Source: Diphasiastrum complanatum
Taxonomy: Eukaryota; Streptophyta; Lycopodiopsida; Lycopodiales; Lycopodiaceae
Reading direction: 5' to 3'
Assembly (NCBI GenBank): GCA_029204225.1
Contig: CM055107.1
Coordinates: forward strand, 28,545,410 to 28,609,409
DNA length: 64,000 nucleotides
Shown: positions 46,276 to 56,898 of the stretch, in pieces
How positions within the stretch are numbered: the stretch's first letter is position 1
How the letters are laid out: each line of letters opens with the position of its first letter
The notes under the pieces: generated by a model
What the model was told of the DNA's origin: nothing
The model's database searches: none
Seen by the model: the letters and a program-made list of their open reading frames with translations, nothing else
Position numbers and translations under genes: made by a program

Positions 46276-46280
<5 letters not shown>
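46094..46280 (-). CDS. CEP131: CEP131-like exon 1
   Basis: The exon opens with two consecutive ATG codons (46280-46275) just after a (GA)n tract and codes for 62 residues rich in H, R, S, P and K, including HQHHHRRHPSPSPKLK, then a short poly-Ala run. It ends in phase 1 at a GTATGC donor (46093). The first base of the split codon joins CG of exon 2 to give GCG (Ala) and keeps the frame open. I chose the ATG because the open frame upstream of it is only the GA repeat (Glu-Arg). No domain is visible; the region looks disordered. The alternative is that translation starts at the second ATG. Confidence 0.65.

Positions 46281-46311
<31 letters not shown>
46279..46311 (-). promoter_or_regulatory. 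(GA)n tract in the CEP131 5' UTR
   Basis: An uninterrupted CT run on the plus strand, read as (GA)n in the gene's direction, ends directly at the first ATG. Plant BBR/BPC proteins bind such GAGA tracts near promoters and in 5' UTRs. That role here is inference from position; it may simply be an expanded microsatellite. Confidence 0.4.
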
Positions 46312-46313
<2 letters not shown>

Positions 46314-46609
46314 CCCCTCCAACTGCCCATGGACACTATAATAAGTTCGCTTTGATGCAATAATACAAGGCCTTTAGAAAAGGCAATGGCGAGCACCCTT
46401 ACACCCTTTCCTTGGAGATTAAGGCATTTAGGCATAGTGGATCTCACCATTTATCATGCACTCCCACCTTTGGCATTATCATTCATTTATCTCACCCATT
46501 TGGGGTGCTAATGTATATTAAGCTATGTATTTGTGTTTGTGTCTGTGTCTAAGGGTGCATCCAGGGCCTCATGCTCATCTAACGATGGAAGATCCAAATT
46601 GATTGAGAG
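46312..46609. other. Upstream region of the CEP131-like gene
   Basis: Presumed promoter and 5' UTR. No clear TATA box in the gene direction; nothing else supportable. Confidence 0.35.
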
Positions 46610-47371
46610 TGTTGGATTTAGTCCTCTACTCTCTTGAATCTCACGTTAGTCTAGCTTCATTCATATTGCTGTAGTTTTTACACGCATTGTCGCACAGTCT
46701 GCAGAAATACTCTAGTGTTGAAGACAGATATCGACATGACAGTCAAACTGTCGAAGGTAGTCAAATAATTGAGCTAAGTGGACTATCGAAGGAGTCGACT
46801 ATCGGCAGATGCTCTTGACCACTTGATTCGACACACTGTCGGATCAAACAGTCCGAACTCTAGTCACGCTCCACCTCACGAATCGACTGAGCCAAACTTG
46901 ACTACTGACATCATACCACTTGCCCACTCCTGCTGTTGGGCAACTGTTTTGGCAATGACAACATCCACGATTTATTTTAAGACGACACAACGACTCTATG
47001 CCATTCTGTATGTATCTGCAAAATTGTACATTAAAGATGATGATGACTTTTATAAAGATAGACATTGTAGATCCTTTCACACATCGATTCTTGTTTTCAG
47101 ACTGCGAGTCAGAATAAGCTCATAGCTATTACATAATTAAGATGGTTTCAAGCACGCGGTTTCATCCGCTTGTATTTTCATACTCCTTCTGAATCAAGTT
47201 ACTATCATATTGCATTCAGATTGTCATCAATATGTATACAATGCTTTCTTAATTACTCTATCTGATTTCTCTTACTGTTTTTGTTTGGATTGTCTGCTTT
47301 TTGCTTCCGCAATATCAGTCACAAGACTTTCTTTGTGTTTGCCTACGTAATCGACACCCTCGATTCTAACA
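46610..47371 (+). repeat. Possible LTR (TGTTGG...CTAACA)
   Basis: Preceded by GATTGAGAG and starting TGTTGGATTTAG; ends ATTCTAACA. A following stretch with MESDSLYKEFMEEG could be the start of a copia gag, cut off by the next element. No target duplication or primer site was found. Contains many TGTCGA/TCGACA segments. Confidence 0.3.
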
Positions 47372-47777
47372 AAGTTGTGATCTTATTATGCTAATTACAT
47401 ATTAAATTTATCTCTACTTCTTGAATTACTTTCACTCTCTCTGAAGATCTCTGATTCTATGGAATCAGATAGCCTATACAAGGAGTTCATGGAGGAAGGT
47501 CGATGTATGCACAGGTTGTTCAACTTATGCGAGTAAAACTAATGTCATTGTAGATAGAGAATATTTACATAGTATGATTGTACTCAGGAGATGAATCAGA
47601 TGAGTAGGAATGAAGATTAACTCCAACACTCCCCCTTAAGCTTAACTATGAATGCTTGAGGGATATAGCCATCAAGCTCTTGTCAGTGTCGAGTAGACCT
47701 TCGAACAATGGTCGGTTATTGAGATGATGATTCTCCTTGTTGTGCGACATGGGTATCTTCGATTATTGTTGGAAGAG

Positions 47778-49365
47778 TCATAGGTCGAAGCCTATCGATG
47801 GTAATGAGAGTCGTTGAAATGACTCCTGCATTGGTTGCTTCTGCTTGAAATCATAAAATCTATCTTCGATGAAGACGACACCTCGATTGACTATGATTCG
47901 GACCGATTCGACATCGTAGATTCGATAGGCTTTGTGTAATGTCAAGTATTCGATGAAGATACTTCTACAACTACGAGAAAATTTGGCTTTGGAAAGGGCC
48001 CTATAAGGATTGCCACGTAGGATGACAATTTCTTGGCAATGTAAAATACTAAAAAAAAATCTGTTTCTGCCCGAAGTCCTGCCCACACAGTCTTCGATGA
48101 TTAGCTATTATGTGGGTAGTATAGTTTGTGACTAATAAAACTCATAACTTTTGAACGGCAACTCGGATTGAGACGATTACAGTGCCATTAGCATGCCCTC
48201 AACAAGAGCTTTTCAACGACACCCAACATGACCCAGTTCCAAGCTACGATGAAGAAGTTATGGCCAGTCAAAGTTTTGGTCAGTCAACACTTGGTCAACC
48301 CGATATCTCTTTCAAGCATAGTTGACCGGTTTGACTGAGGTTATGGCCAGTCAAACCGGTCAACTATGCTTGAAAGAGATATCGGGTTGACCAGGTGTTG
48401 ACCGAACAAAACTTTGACTGACCATAACTTCTTCACCATAGCTCAAAACTGGGTCATGTTAGGTGTCGTTGAAAAGCTCTCGTCAAGGGTTTTCTAGTGG
48501 CACCGTAATTGTCTCAATCTGAGTTGCCATTCAAAAGTTACGCTGTTTTTTTGCTGAGTTGCATACTATACTACAAATAAAATGGCTTATTTACGGGCTG
48601 CCCCCGATGCAAAATCACAGTTCTTTAAAAAGAAAAAAAAAATCAATTCAAAAGAGCTACGTTACGTAGATTTCAAATTTGAGTGTTTTGATTGGACCAT
48701 GTGGAAGAAACTTTTGAGAAAAAAAAATAAAAAGTATCTTTTTGAAAGGCCCCTTTTGTGCTCAAATTTTCTCTAATATGATTAAACTTATTTCTCTCAG
48801 GTCAAACGAAATCTACACATAGCAAAGACAACCAAACACTTGAAGGTGCTTTAGACTCGATTTATATGCATGTAAGGCTTTGAAGGAAGTCCTTCATTCG
48901 ACTACTTTAGTGCTTAAATAATTCTGCAGATAGCAAGCTATTGAAATTGCTTTAGCCCAAAAATTCTTGGGTACCTGATCTTTTGACATCATTGATCGTG
49001 CTACATTAAGTAGTGTTTGGTTTTTCCTCTAGGCTACTCCATTCTGTTGTGGTGTGTAGCTAACGATGAATGCCACATGATGATAAGTGGTCGAACATTT
49101 TGTCTAACTGATACTCTCCCCTGTTGTTTGTGCATAGGGTCTTGAGTTTTTGACCAGTCTACGTCTCAACAAACTGCTTGAATTCTTTGAAGCAGTCGAA
49201 TGTCTCAGACTTGTTCTTAATGAGCATAATGTTGGTGAATCTTGCATAGTCATCGATGAAAGTGATAAAATATAGTGCTAAACCCAAATAGGAAATACTC
49301 ATAGGGTCGCACAGATCACTATGTATCAATTGTAAAATGGACTTAGCTGAGGAACTATGATTCAC
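47778..49365 (-). pseudogene. Copia integrase fragments
   Basis: LQLIHSDLCDP and FIDDYARFTNIMLIKNKSE at 49.3-49.2 kb; AERKNRT-like and KNFWAKAIS at about 49.0-48.9 kb with stops; EYLTLHKAYRIYDVES and NRGVVFIED at 47.95-47.85 kb after the inserted repeat. Frames are broken. Confidence 0.65.
48116..48574. repeat. Long inverted repeat (foldback or MITE)
   Basis: Two arms of roughly 220 bp pair around 48345. Outer ends GTAGTATAGT / ACTATACTAC; inner part CAGTCAAACCGGTCAACTAT mirrors ATAGTTGACCGGTTTGACTG. Arms match with scattered mismatches. No coding capacity; target duplication not identified. Confidence 0.85.
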
Positions 49366-49892
49366 ACCACCTGATTATTGACTATTATAACAGTTTAAAC
49401 CTATTGCTTTGATACCACTTGTTGGGTTTCTGTAACGGAATATTGTTTAGAAATAATTTATTTATCAGCTCTAATAACACCCTTGTTGAATATGATATCC
49501 AATCAAGAGAAAAACTCAACGTTAAATTATGACAGGATCTTTGCCAATTGTTGATTCAGACTATTACTTAGATCAACCAGAGGAATATCTTTGTAGGTGT
49601 CAAAGACAACCATGAAGGGAGCAAAACAGTTAGGCATCTATGACAGCCATGCTTCCTTTGAGTGAGATATTCTGAATGAGTCGTGAAATGAGTATCAATA
49701 CTAGAGAAAGGAATTATTAGAAAGCATTCGTTAGTGCAAACGTATGCATATACTGTTCAATTATGCGAGTAAGATTGATGTCGTTGTAGAGAGAGAGAGA
49801 ATATTTAAATAGTATGATTGTACTCAAGAGATGAACACGACTGTTAACTGCAACTGATGTGTATATACATACAATAAATTAGTAACAAATAC

Positions 49893-50127
49893 ACTGACGA
49901 ATGTTTTTTGATAATTCCTTTCTCTTGTACCGATACTCATTCCACGATTCATTCGGAATATCTATCTCGAAGGAAGCATGGCTGTCATAGACGCCTAATT
50001 ATTCGCTACCTTCATGGTTGTCTTTGACACCTACTAATATATTCCTCTGGTCGAAAGGGTGGTATCAATGCTGATAAATAAACTATTCCCAATACAAATA
50101 CTTATTCCGCTTCATAGAAAACCAACA
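49893..50127 (+). repeat. Truncated copia LTR in opposite orientation
   Basis: Plus-strand copy of the LTR at 49420-49858: GATAATTCCTTTCTCTTGTA, GGAAGCATGGCTGTCATAGA, CTTCATGGTTGTCTTTGACA, ending ACCAACA. Head-to-head with the minus LTR; no primer site after it. Confidence 0.7.
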
Positions 50128-50240
50128 ATTTGAACATTTGGGGATCAACAATCTATCTCTACAAATGAGCATTCTAAGTATAGATTATTTGGACATAAAC
50201 TAAAAGGGCATTCTAAGTGTGGATTATTTAAAAATTGGAC

Positions 50241-50498
50241 ATACTCCACCCAAAAAAAATGATTAATTGGGCAAGTTAAGAAAATCACAATTTGCATGAA
50301 GTTTAAACTCATAATTTCAACTATATGTTTAAATTTGTAACCTCAATTATATGTCCAGACGTAAGCTACATACTCCACCCAAAAAAATTTATTAATTGGG
50401 CAAGTTAAGAAAATCACAATTTGCATAAAGTTTAAACTCATAATTTCAACTATATGTTTAAATTTGTAACCTCAATTATATGTCCAGACGTTAGCTAC
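50241..50498. repeat. 129-bp tandem duplication
   Basis: Units start at 50241 and 50370 (ATACTCCACCCAAAAAAA) and are nearly identical to their ends at GT(A/T)AGCTACAT, implying a recent event. Confidence 0.9.
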
Positions 50499-52429
50499 AT
50501 CTCTTACACACCTCACCACGTAGATTAATCTAGCAAGGAAGATATAATTGAAAGATGTGAGGCCATACTTTGACTTATGATCAAACTGTTTGAAAATGCA
50601 TTAAAGTTGGCCTCAATTTGAGATTTGAGAATTATTTACACTTACCAGTTGTCATTTCCAAAGCCTTATAGCATGTGATTACATTCAACATATATATTCA
50701 ATGTCCATCTACTCTTGATCTTTTAGCAATGATCTTGTAGTGATCCTTGATATCTTTTAGACCACATTTATGATTATCAAACTCCACTTTCAAGTTTTGA
50801 TCTACCAATTAAGAGTAGATTGTTTCTTGATTCTGGAATGTACTAAACATGGGCAATTCTTCTTACTTTTTCATTTATTTTCTCATAGTTTGTTTGTTTT
50901 TATTTGGCAGAAGCCAGGCTTTGAAATTTTCACTTTGGATGGTTATATAGCCATAGTAGCATAGCCATATACATTTATATGCAAACTTGTGCTCCCATGT
51001 ACAATCACTTCAAACATAGACGAAAATTTTGTTAATGAGGCTTGAAAGTGGGTCTTGGCTCACTATTATCTCGCATTAGTATTTCAACATCAAAGACAGT
51101 TTCACATCTCAATTGTGACTATAATGGCTCAACAAGTTCAACTTCGTTATCAGGGTTCACTTATTCATTTTATTGAGATCCAAAGTTTGGCCCATGGTTT
51201 GCTTGCTAGGTTTGGATATGGTTTTAGATACTAATGGTTGATGATACCTCTCAGAATTAGAATACCACAATAAATTGTCATTTGTATACTCACAAATTTC
51301 ATCAAGTGTAAATACTTGACAAAACTAAATTGTAAAAGGATCACATATTCCAACTAAGGATTCTTGAGACAACCACTAGAGATCGATGATAAATCATGGT
51401 AATAGTTTTACTCACTATCCACATCTCCTTGGTGTTAATATAATAGTCATCGTCCTTGGCAATGTTAGATTATTTGTACAATTCATAACTAAAACGAATT
51501 ATATCCATATTAGCATGATCAATTATGAATAATGCCTTCATCAAGTATGAGTTTGTTTTGGGATTCATCCTTGATTACCACCTATCTCCAACATTCAGCT
51601 TCTACTTTTTTTCTCTTCTTTTTGGTTCGCTTGGTGATATCCAAAATGTTGTTTAGCATCATTATGTTGGTTTTACCACCCATGTTGTTGAATCAACCTT
51701 CATTACCTTCTCACAATTTTGTGGAATTATGTGGCCTCGTCCACACAATCAAGGTCCATCCAATAGGATCTTGTATGACCATGGCATGTTTGGCAAATCT
51801 AAGATGACAGTATTGTTCAAAAATTGTACGATTAGTTATTTTCATGTAAGGATCTTTTGTCATTCCTATTGGAAGAAGCAAAGGCTGCTCGATAGAGAAA
51901 TGACTGCATTCAATAGATGCACTATCAGGGTTTGCGAAATAATCCTTTTCCTAATGCATGACTACGCCTAATAAATTACAATCAAAATCATCATGACTAT
52001 TGTCACATTCGAATTCTAAACGATTCTAACTTTGAAATTATCAAAACTTGTTAAATTGATTTTGTAGATAAACATAATAGAATAAACATTATTGTATCAA
52101 AATATAACAATATTGAAATATTCGACAATTCAAACAAAACTATACGAGAATTTAATCAGATTACAATAAAACAAAGAAGCATTCGATCATTCTTATATAA
52201 TACTGAACACGATAATTGTATGATCGATTCAGTGAGTAGCATGTACAAACCAGAAGAATCATGAGCACAAAACAATAGTGGATGCAACCATGTATTCGAA
52301 ACTATCTATGAGTATCCGACTGACTCTATTTGATACTTTCTCTAATGAGCAGTAAGTGTTTGTAGCAATGCGCTATATTAATCTCAATGATCAATATGAG
52401 AGCTAATGTAGCTGAAGAAGTTAAACCTA
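50499..52429. other. No gene seen
   Basis: AT-rich intergenic sequence; open frames such as 50770-50964 and 51532-51807 have no motifs or coding-like composition. Confidence 0.4.
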
Positions 52430-53177
52430 TGTAGTGGGTTTCTTTCCTTGCCTATCCTCAACCCAAGATCTAATCAATCTAGCATCAAGGAGATGAAGTT
52501 AGTTGTCACGCGTAGGTTCGTTCCCATGAGAGAGATAGTATAGTTCAGATTTCAACATGAATGGAGGATCTAACACTAACATCCATTAACACTAAGCATT
52601 AACACTACATCCATTAACCCTAAATCCACAACAATGATAGAAACTTACTCTTTCTTTCCCTCCCTTTCTCTCTCACAAAAAGCATAAAAAAATAGCAATC
52701 CCAATAATGATCAAATCCAACAATTAGCAAAATCCAAAGAAAGCATGAGAAATGGAGAAAAAGAAAGGAAGAGCAAGGACATTCATCAATCCATTTCTAA
52801 AGAGAACCAATCTGCTTTATTGAAATGAGAAAATGAACATCAGCAGCAACTCGAGTTGGTCCCTTTTTATAGTAGAGAGGAAAATCATGGCCTCTGAATC
52901 CTATTGGTCCAGTCTTGCCTCTCTTTTTATTCAAATTTAAAAAAGTGTGGGAACCATCAAAATTGGAGGGAAACCCAACTTTATTCACTAACTTGACATT
53001 TAGGCCCTGCGACATTAAAAGTCCCGCAAAAAGGCCTAAAGTCCTTTTATTAACTTTTCACTGAACAATCAAATAATTATGTGATCATTGGGTTGGACTT
53101 ACACACGCAGGGAGCAAAATCCCTCTCACTTATTAACTAGGGTTAGGGTTGCCTTGGGATCCACAAACCCTCCAACA
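52430..53177 (-). repeat. Tat-like element 3' LTR
   Basis: Begins TGTTGGAGGG at 53177. Contains CTATAAAAAGGG (TATA box, 52871-52864) and AATAAAG (52822-52816) in the order expected for promoter and polyadenylation signals. The far end (about 52430) is a guess because no second LTR is in the window. Confidence 0.6.
52863..52872 (-). promoter_or_regulatory. LTR TATA box
   Basis: TATAAAAAGG within the 3' LTR, about 45 bases before the AATAAA signal. Confidence 0.55.
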
Positions 53178-53227
53178 GTATCCCCCACCAGAACTGGTGG
53201 CGGTTCCACGACACCTACAATATGCAG

Positions 53228-56152
53228 TTATTGGGGACTTTTATTGGCTTTGCACCGAATCTTGATTAAATGATACTGCACCTTCTCCATAAAGTCGAGG
53301 CGTGTAGTATTGAAATCCAAATTGTGGGGCAGAAAACAACGGTGGGCTCTGGCAATCCACTTGGAGGTTGTCCATGAGTTGAAGCGGGATTCCCAAGAGC
53401 CTCCCATCATAGCTGCACGAAAGTAGAGACGAGCAACCGACAACTGATCTTTGATTTGCTCTGAGGCCCTCGGCGTATTTGGATCAAATGCCATAGGAGG
53501 GAGGCAATCGTCCCATTTGGTTGCCACTGATGCCAACAGAGTTAGATCTTTAGCAAACATTGCCGATTGTCGCACCCTTGGATCTGGAGAGTTGACATAC
53601 TCTCTCTAATATGCTTGTAAAGCACAGTGGAAGTCCACTAAAATGGTCCAGCTGTAAGGCTAATGGATGATTGGCCACGTACGGATGGTGATTTTGTCCA
53701 TAGCCAACCCCAAATCTTTCCATTTATTTCTTCGCGGCATTGGCACGTAATAGGGATCTACCCGAAACTGGCGAGGGTTGGCAACGTAGCTCCTAATTGA
53801 TTCCAAAGGATTCTCAAAAACCGTGATTCTCCATGCCGGCTGCTCTCCCAGTGCATGTATTTTGTCCAACTCTTTGCCGGCCTCGATCTCAGAGGTCTTA
53901 AATTTCAGAACTCATCCACCACGCGAGGACTCATGCGGATGTTGCTTTAAAAAGGTCTGGATCTGGTCCTCGACGCTGATGGGCCTTCTGAATAGAGGTC
54001 TTGTCATTGATGAGGATGGACCCACTTGTACTACCGGTATGGTTGGCGGTTGATCGACTATATCTGGAGCTCCCCCCTGGTCCATGCTCAAATCAATCCC
54101 TGTATTCATTGGTAGAGCTTCTTGGCACGGGGGGGGAAAATTGAGGCATGACCGAGACGGGGATTTGTGGTTCGGCTTCCAACACTTGAACAGCTGCTTT
54201 TTCATAGGCGGTGATGGTCTCTTTTGCCTTGGCCAACTCGGTTGAAGCTGCTCCTTTGAACCTATCAAAGCAGCCTTGGAATCCCTGAAGGGCCACTTTG
54301 TATGTCTCCACTTTTTTGAATAAATATGCAATCTCCGTCGGTGTGACCGGATGATCGGGTATTTGCATTTGTAGATAGGTATCATGCTCAAGGGTGGTCG
54401 CATCCAATTCACCTTGAAGTCGTGTGCGATCTTGTTCAGCCATCTATAATTGCCCCTCCAGTAGCTGCACCTGTTGCTTGGCATCTTGCACTGCCTGATC
54501 TACCTGATCTTGTGCGGTTGTCAGGGCGTTTTGCAAGGAGCTGATGTAATTTTCCAAGCGATCAGCTTGTTGCTGGGCCAACTTCTTTTTGCTTTCGGCC
54601 TTATCTTCATGTTGTTTGGCTATCTTCAAATATCGATCTAGCTGGACAATTTTCTGGCTGATCAGAGTGTTTTCGGACCCCAGATCAGAGATTCTCTGCT
54701 CCATTTCCTTCTTCTTATCCAGCATAGACTGGATCACTTGCCCAAGGCTTGAAATCGACCCTAGAGCGTCACCAGAATCGATGGTCTTGGTGGCGGCAAT
54801 AGCAAGAGGACCTGATGGTACTGTCCTTTGTTGGCTTGTCACGGTCTCTTCTTCTTCAAAAATATCCTCCTCTTCAAACCCTTCAGGCACTGTGGCGTCA
54901 AACTGTTTTGGTGATTTTACAACTGTGTCGACCCGAACTGTGGCTGGGCTACCTTGTGTGTGAGGTTGCTGGCTGACATCTTCGATACCAACAGTAGATT
55001 CATGGATATGTCCAAATCCTCTTCCAGGGGATTGGGGTTCAAAGGGCACTGGGCTCTGGGGCATTTCAAAGATCTCGGTGGCCCCAAGGGGGTCGGAATC
55101 ATCGAACATATCCATAAATAACTGTGTGTTGGGTGAGGTGGCTTTGGTGTGCAAGGGTGAGGGGGCCTAGGCAACTGTGATGGGAATGATAGGCCCAATG
55201 GTCACAAACTATCCTTGTATGGGAGCATAGGCGAGGGAAGCATCAGAGGCTAGGGGAATGGAAAGTTCAGTGCGAACAGCAGCAGGGGTGGAAGCGCAGC
55301 TGACGAGGTATGCCTAGTGCGACATTGTGACACGGAAGGCGAGTCAATAATTACGATCTCGCTGCGTGGACGACGACGACTACGGCTATGAGAGCTTGAG
55401 GCCTGATGAGATGATTCTGCCGGTGCTTCTTTGTAGAATGAAAGCACAGAATTCAGGTGGAAGCCATGGATTCTGTTTTCTAAGTGAGAAGCGACTAAAA
55501 GGGATAATAAAGAGCCAGCAGCGAACTGCTGCTTAGTACTGGCCTTAATAGCTCATTTGAGCTCACCAGAAATAGTCTTGAACCAATTATATGATTCAAG
55601 AGGCGTTTTGGCCAACTTAGTGTGGGATTCCACTATCCTGTGAAGGATTTGAGATGTGATGCGGTCTTTCATGAGGTTGCCAACCATCAAGAAATTATTC
55701 AATAGCTGGGCAGCTTCGTGGATGGAAGGCTCAGTGATGGCTTCCAAAAGGTAGCCATCATTGGTCCAGTGCAGATTGTTGGTGAGGTCAATAAATGGCT
55801 TGATGGCCTGTTTGGCGTGCTTGTGATTGGGTGAGGCCTGCATATCAGATGATATTCCTAGGGCTGCAAGGGCGGCCTCAGTGACGCGCACCTTGTGTGT
55901 GGCTCCCTGAAAAGTGATATAGAATATGGATTTCTCTTCCTTCCATGTACTGAAGACAAGAGTGATGAAATCCATATTGATACGACCCAAAAAGGCTCTC
56001 TCATGAATACCCATTGCAGTGAGTAGAGGCTCCGCAAGGGTCATCCACTGAGTGACCATGCTTGTGCTAGGAAGAATCATGATGTCCGTTGCAGATGGGA
56101 CATCACGATGGATAGTATAGCGCGAAGACTGAGAAGTATTGGTAGAAGACAT
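53228..56152 (-). pseudogene. Extra ORF downstream of integrase (env position)
   Basis: Starts at ATG 56152 (MSSTNTSQSSRYTIHRDV). Pieces in order: an N-terminal globular part to 55553 (MGIHERAFLGRINMDFITLV, TFQGATHKVRVTEAALAALG); an acidic Pro-rich linker; a coiled coil at 54750-54444 (MLDKKKEMEQRISDLGS, AESKKKLAQQQADRLENY); a second helical part (54443-54093); and a C-terminal domain shared with 9.87-10.6 kb. Frame breaks occur near 55550, 54444, 53900 and 53600; at 55.56 kb a CTG|GTGAGC site could be an intron donor. No transmembrane segment or signal peptide is seen, so it is not an obvious envelope protein. The N-terminal part vaguely resembles plant Athila-type ORFs. Confidence 0.6.
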
Positions 56153-56325
56153 GATGATAAAAAAGGAATTATAAACGCGTGAAAGTGTATCAGAAGGCAA
56201 TGCATAAAATTTGGAAGGCTTTGGTCGCAAGACAAATTCTCAACTGAATAGTAGTTTGGCTGATCAGTTTTGAACAAAAATTTGCAGGCATGTACAGTAC
56301 TATAAAAATAGGCTATAAAAATCTC

Positions 56326-56668
56326 GGCGAAGGTTTTTAGGGATCTGAACCTATCAGGCGAATGTTTTCCATGGCTGGCGAAGGATGAACCTTCGCCCAA
56401 GAGGGTCCTTCGCCCAGCTACTATCATAAATGCATTTTTTCACAATCTGAACCTATGGACAACCTAATTTTCACACTTTAAGATCATCTAGCAAGTCAAC
56501 GAAGGTTCATAATGGGGTTATGATGGTCGGCGAAGGTTCCCAAAATGGCATATCAATGAACATTTCCCTGACTCAAAAATTGGATTTTCTCTTGTCAGGT
56601 ACCTTTGCCCACCTCAATTTAGATAAATCAAGGGGTGGATGTACAGTCTGAGAGCTTAGCGAAAGTTT
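56326..56668. repeat. GGCGAAGGTT motif array between pol and the extra ORF
   Basis: Forward copies at 56326, 56357 (GGCGAATGTT), 56377 and 56529, with variants at 56499 and 56658; reverse at 56388, 56405 and a decayed one near 56600. It lies just upstream (minus direction) of the extra ORF start. Confidence 0.75.
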
Positions 56669-56898
56669 CTGGTACTGTATTAGGCCAAATCTGTCCAAAT
56701 TAGTGATTTTCTAAGTCATTGTCCATAAAAAATACTATGCTTCCTTTTTCTTATGATGATGACTTCCTGACTTTTGCTCATCAGTCTTTTCTTATTTTTT
56801 TGCTTTTTTTTTTTAACTGTCTTTTCCAAAAAAGTCAGCAAACTAAATACTGAAAATAAAAAATTGAAAAACAAATAAATTTAAAAAATATATTGAGA

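Larger units (their letters stand above)
1897..46280 (-). other. CEP131: CEP131/AZI1-like gene span (3' end outside window)
   Basis: Nine minus-strand exons can be chained: 46280-46094, 45954-45518, about 40660-38118, 33025-32863, probable 5010-4974, 4307-4185, 3657-3535, 2427-2360 and 2040-1897. Donors are GT and acceptors AG throughout, and codon phases match at every junction I could resolve except around the small 5.0 kb exon. The encoded order (long disordered N-terminus, then continuous coiled coil with the TKEIKETTIIGLEPHIE block) follows animal CEP131, where the matching block reads like TKKIKEVTVRGLEPEIQ. CEP131 is a centriolar-satellite and transition-zone protein needed for cilia and flagella; in plants this implies motile sperm. 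The intron between exons 4 and 5 is about 28 kb and full of retrotransposons. The C-terminal coiled-coil exons lie left of the window. Family call is from remembered similarity, not a search. Confidence 0.8.
47505..49858 (-). mobile_element. Gutted Ty1/copia element with nested inverted repeat
   Basis: Minus orientation: 5' LTR 49858-49420 ending CCCAACA, primer site TGGTATCAAAGC (49416-49405), integrase fragments, PPT CTTAAGGGGGAG (47640-47629), 3' LTR from 47628 to about 47505. Gag, protease, RT and RNase H are all missing. The LTRs share GAGTACAATCATACTAT and ACTCGCATAA. A 459-bp inverted repeat is inserted at 48116-48574. Confidence 0.7.

Noticed and set aside
46778-47125. 115-codon plus-strand open frame
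   Set aside because: Falls inside a probable LTR, has no recognisable domain and a biased composition.
50770-51971. Open frames of 60-90 codons
   Set aside because: AT-rich, no motifs, length expected by chance.
53700-56150. Reading the extra ORF as a retroviral envelope
   Set aside because: No signal peptide, no transmembrane helix and no furin-type site; the coiled coil and acidic linker do not support it.
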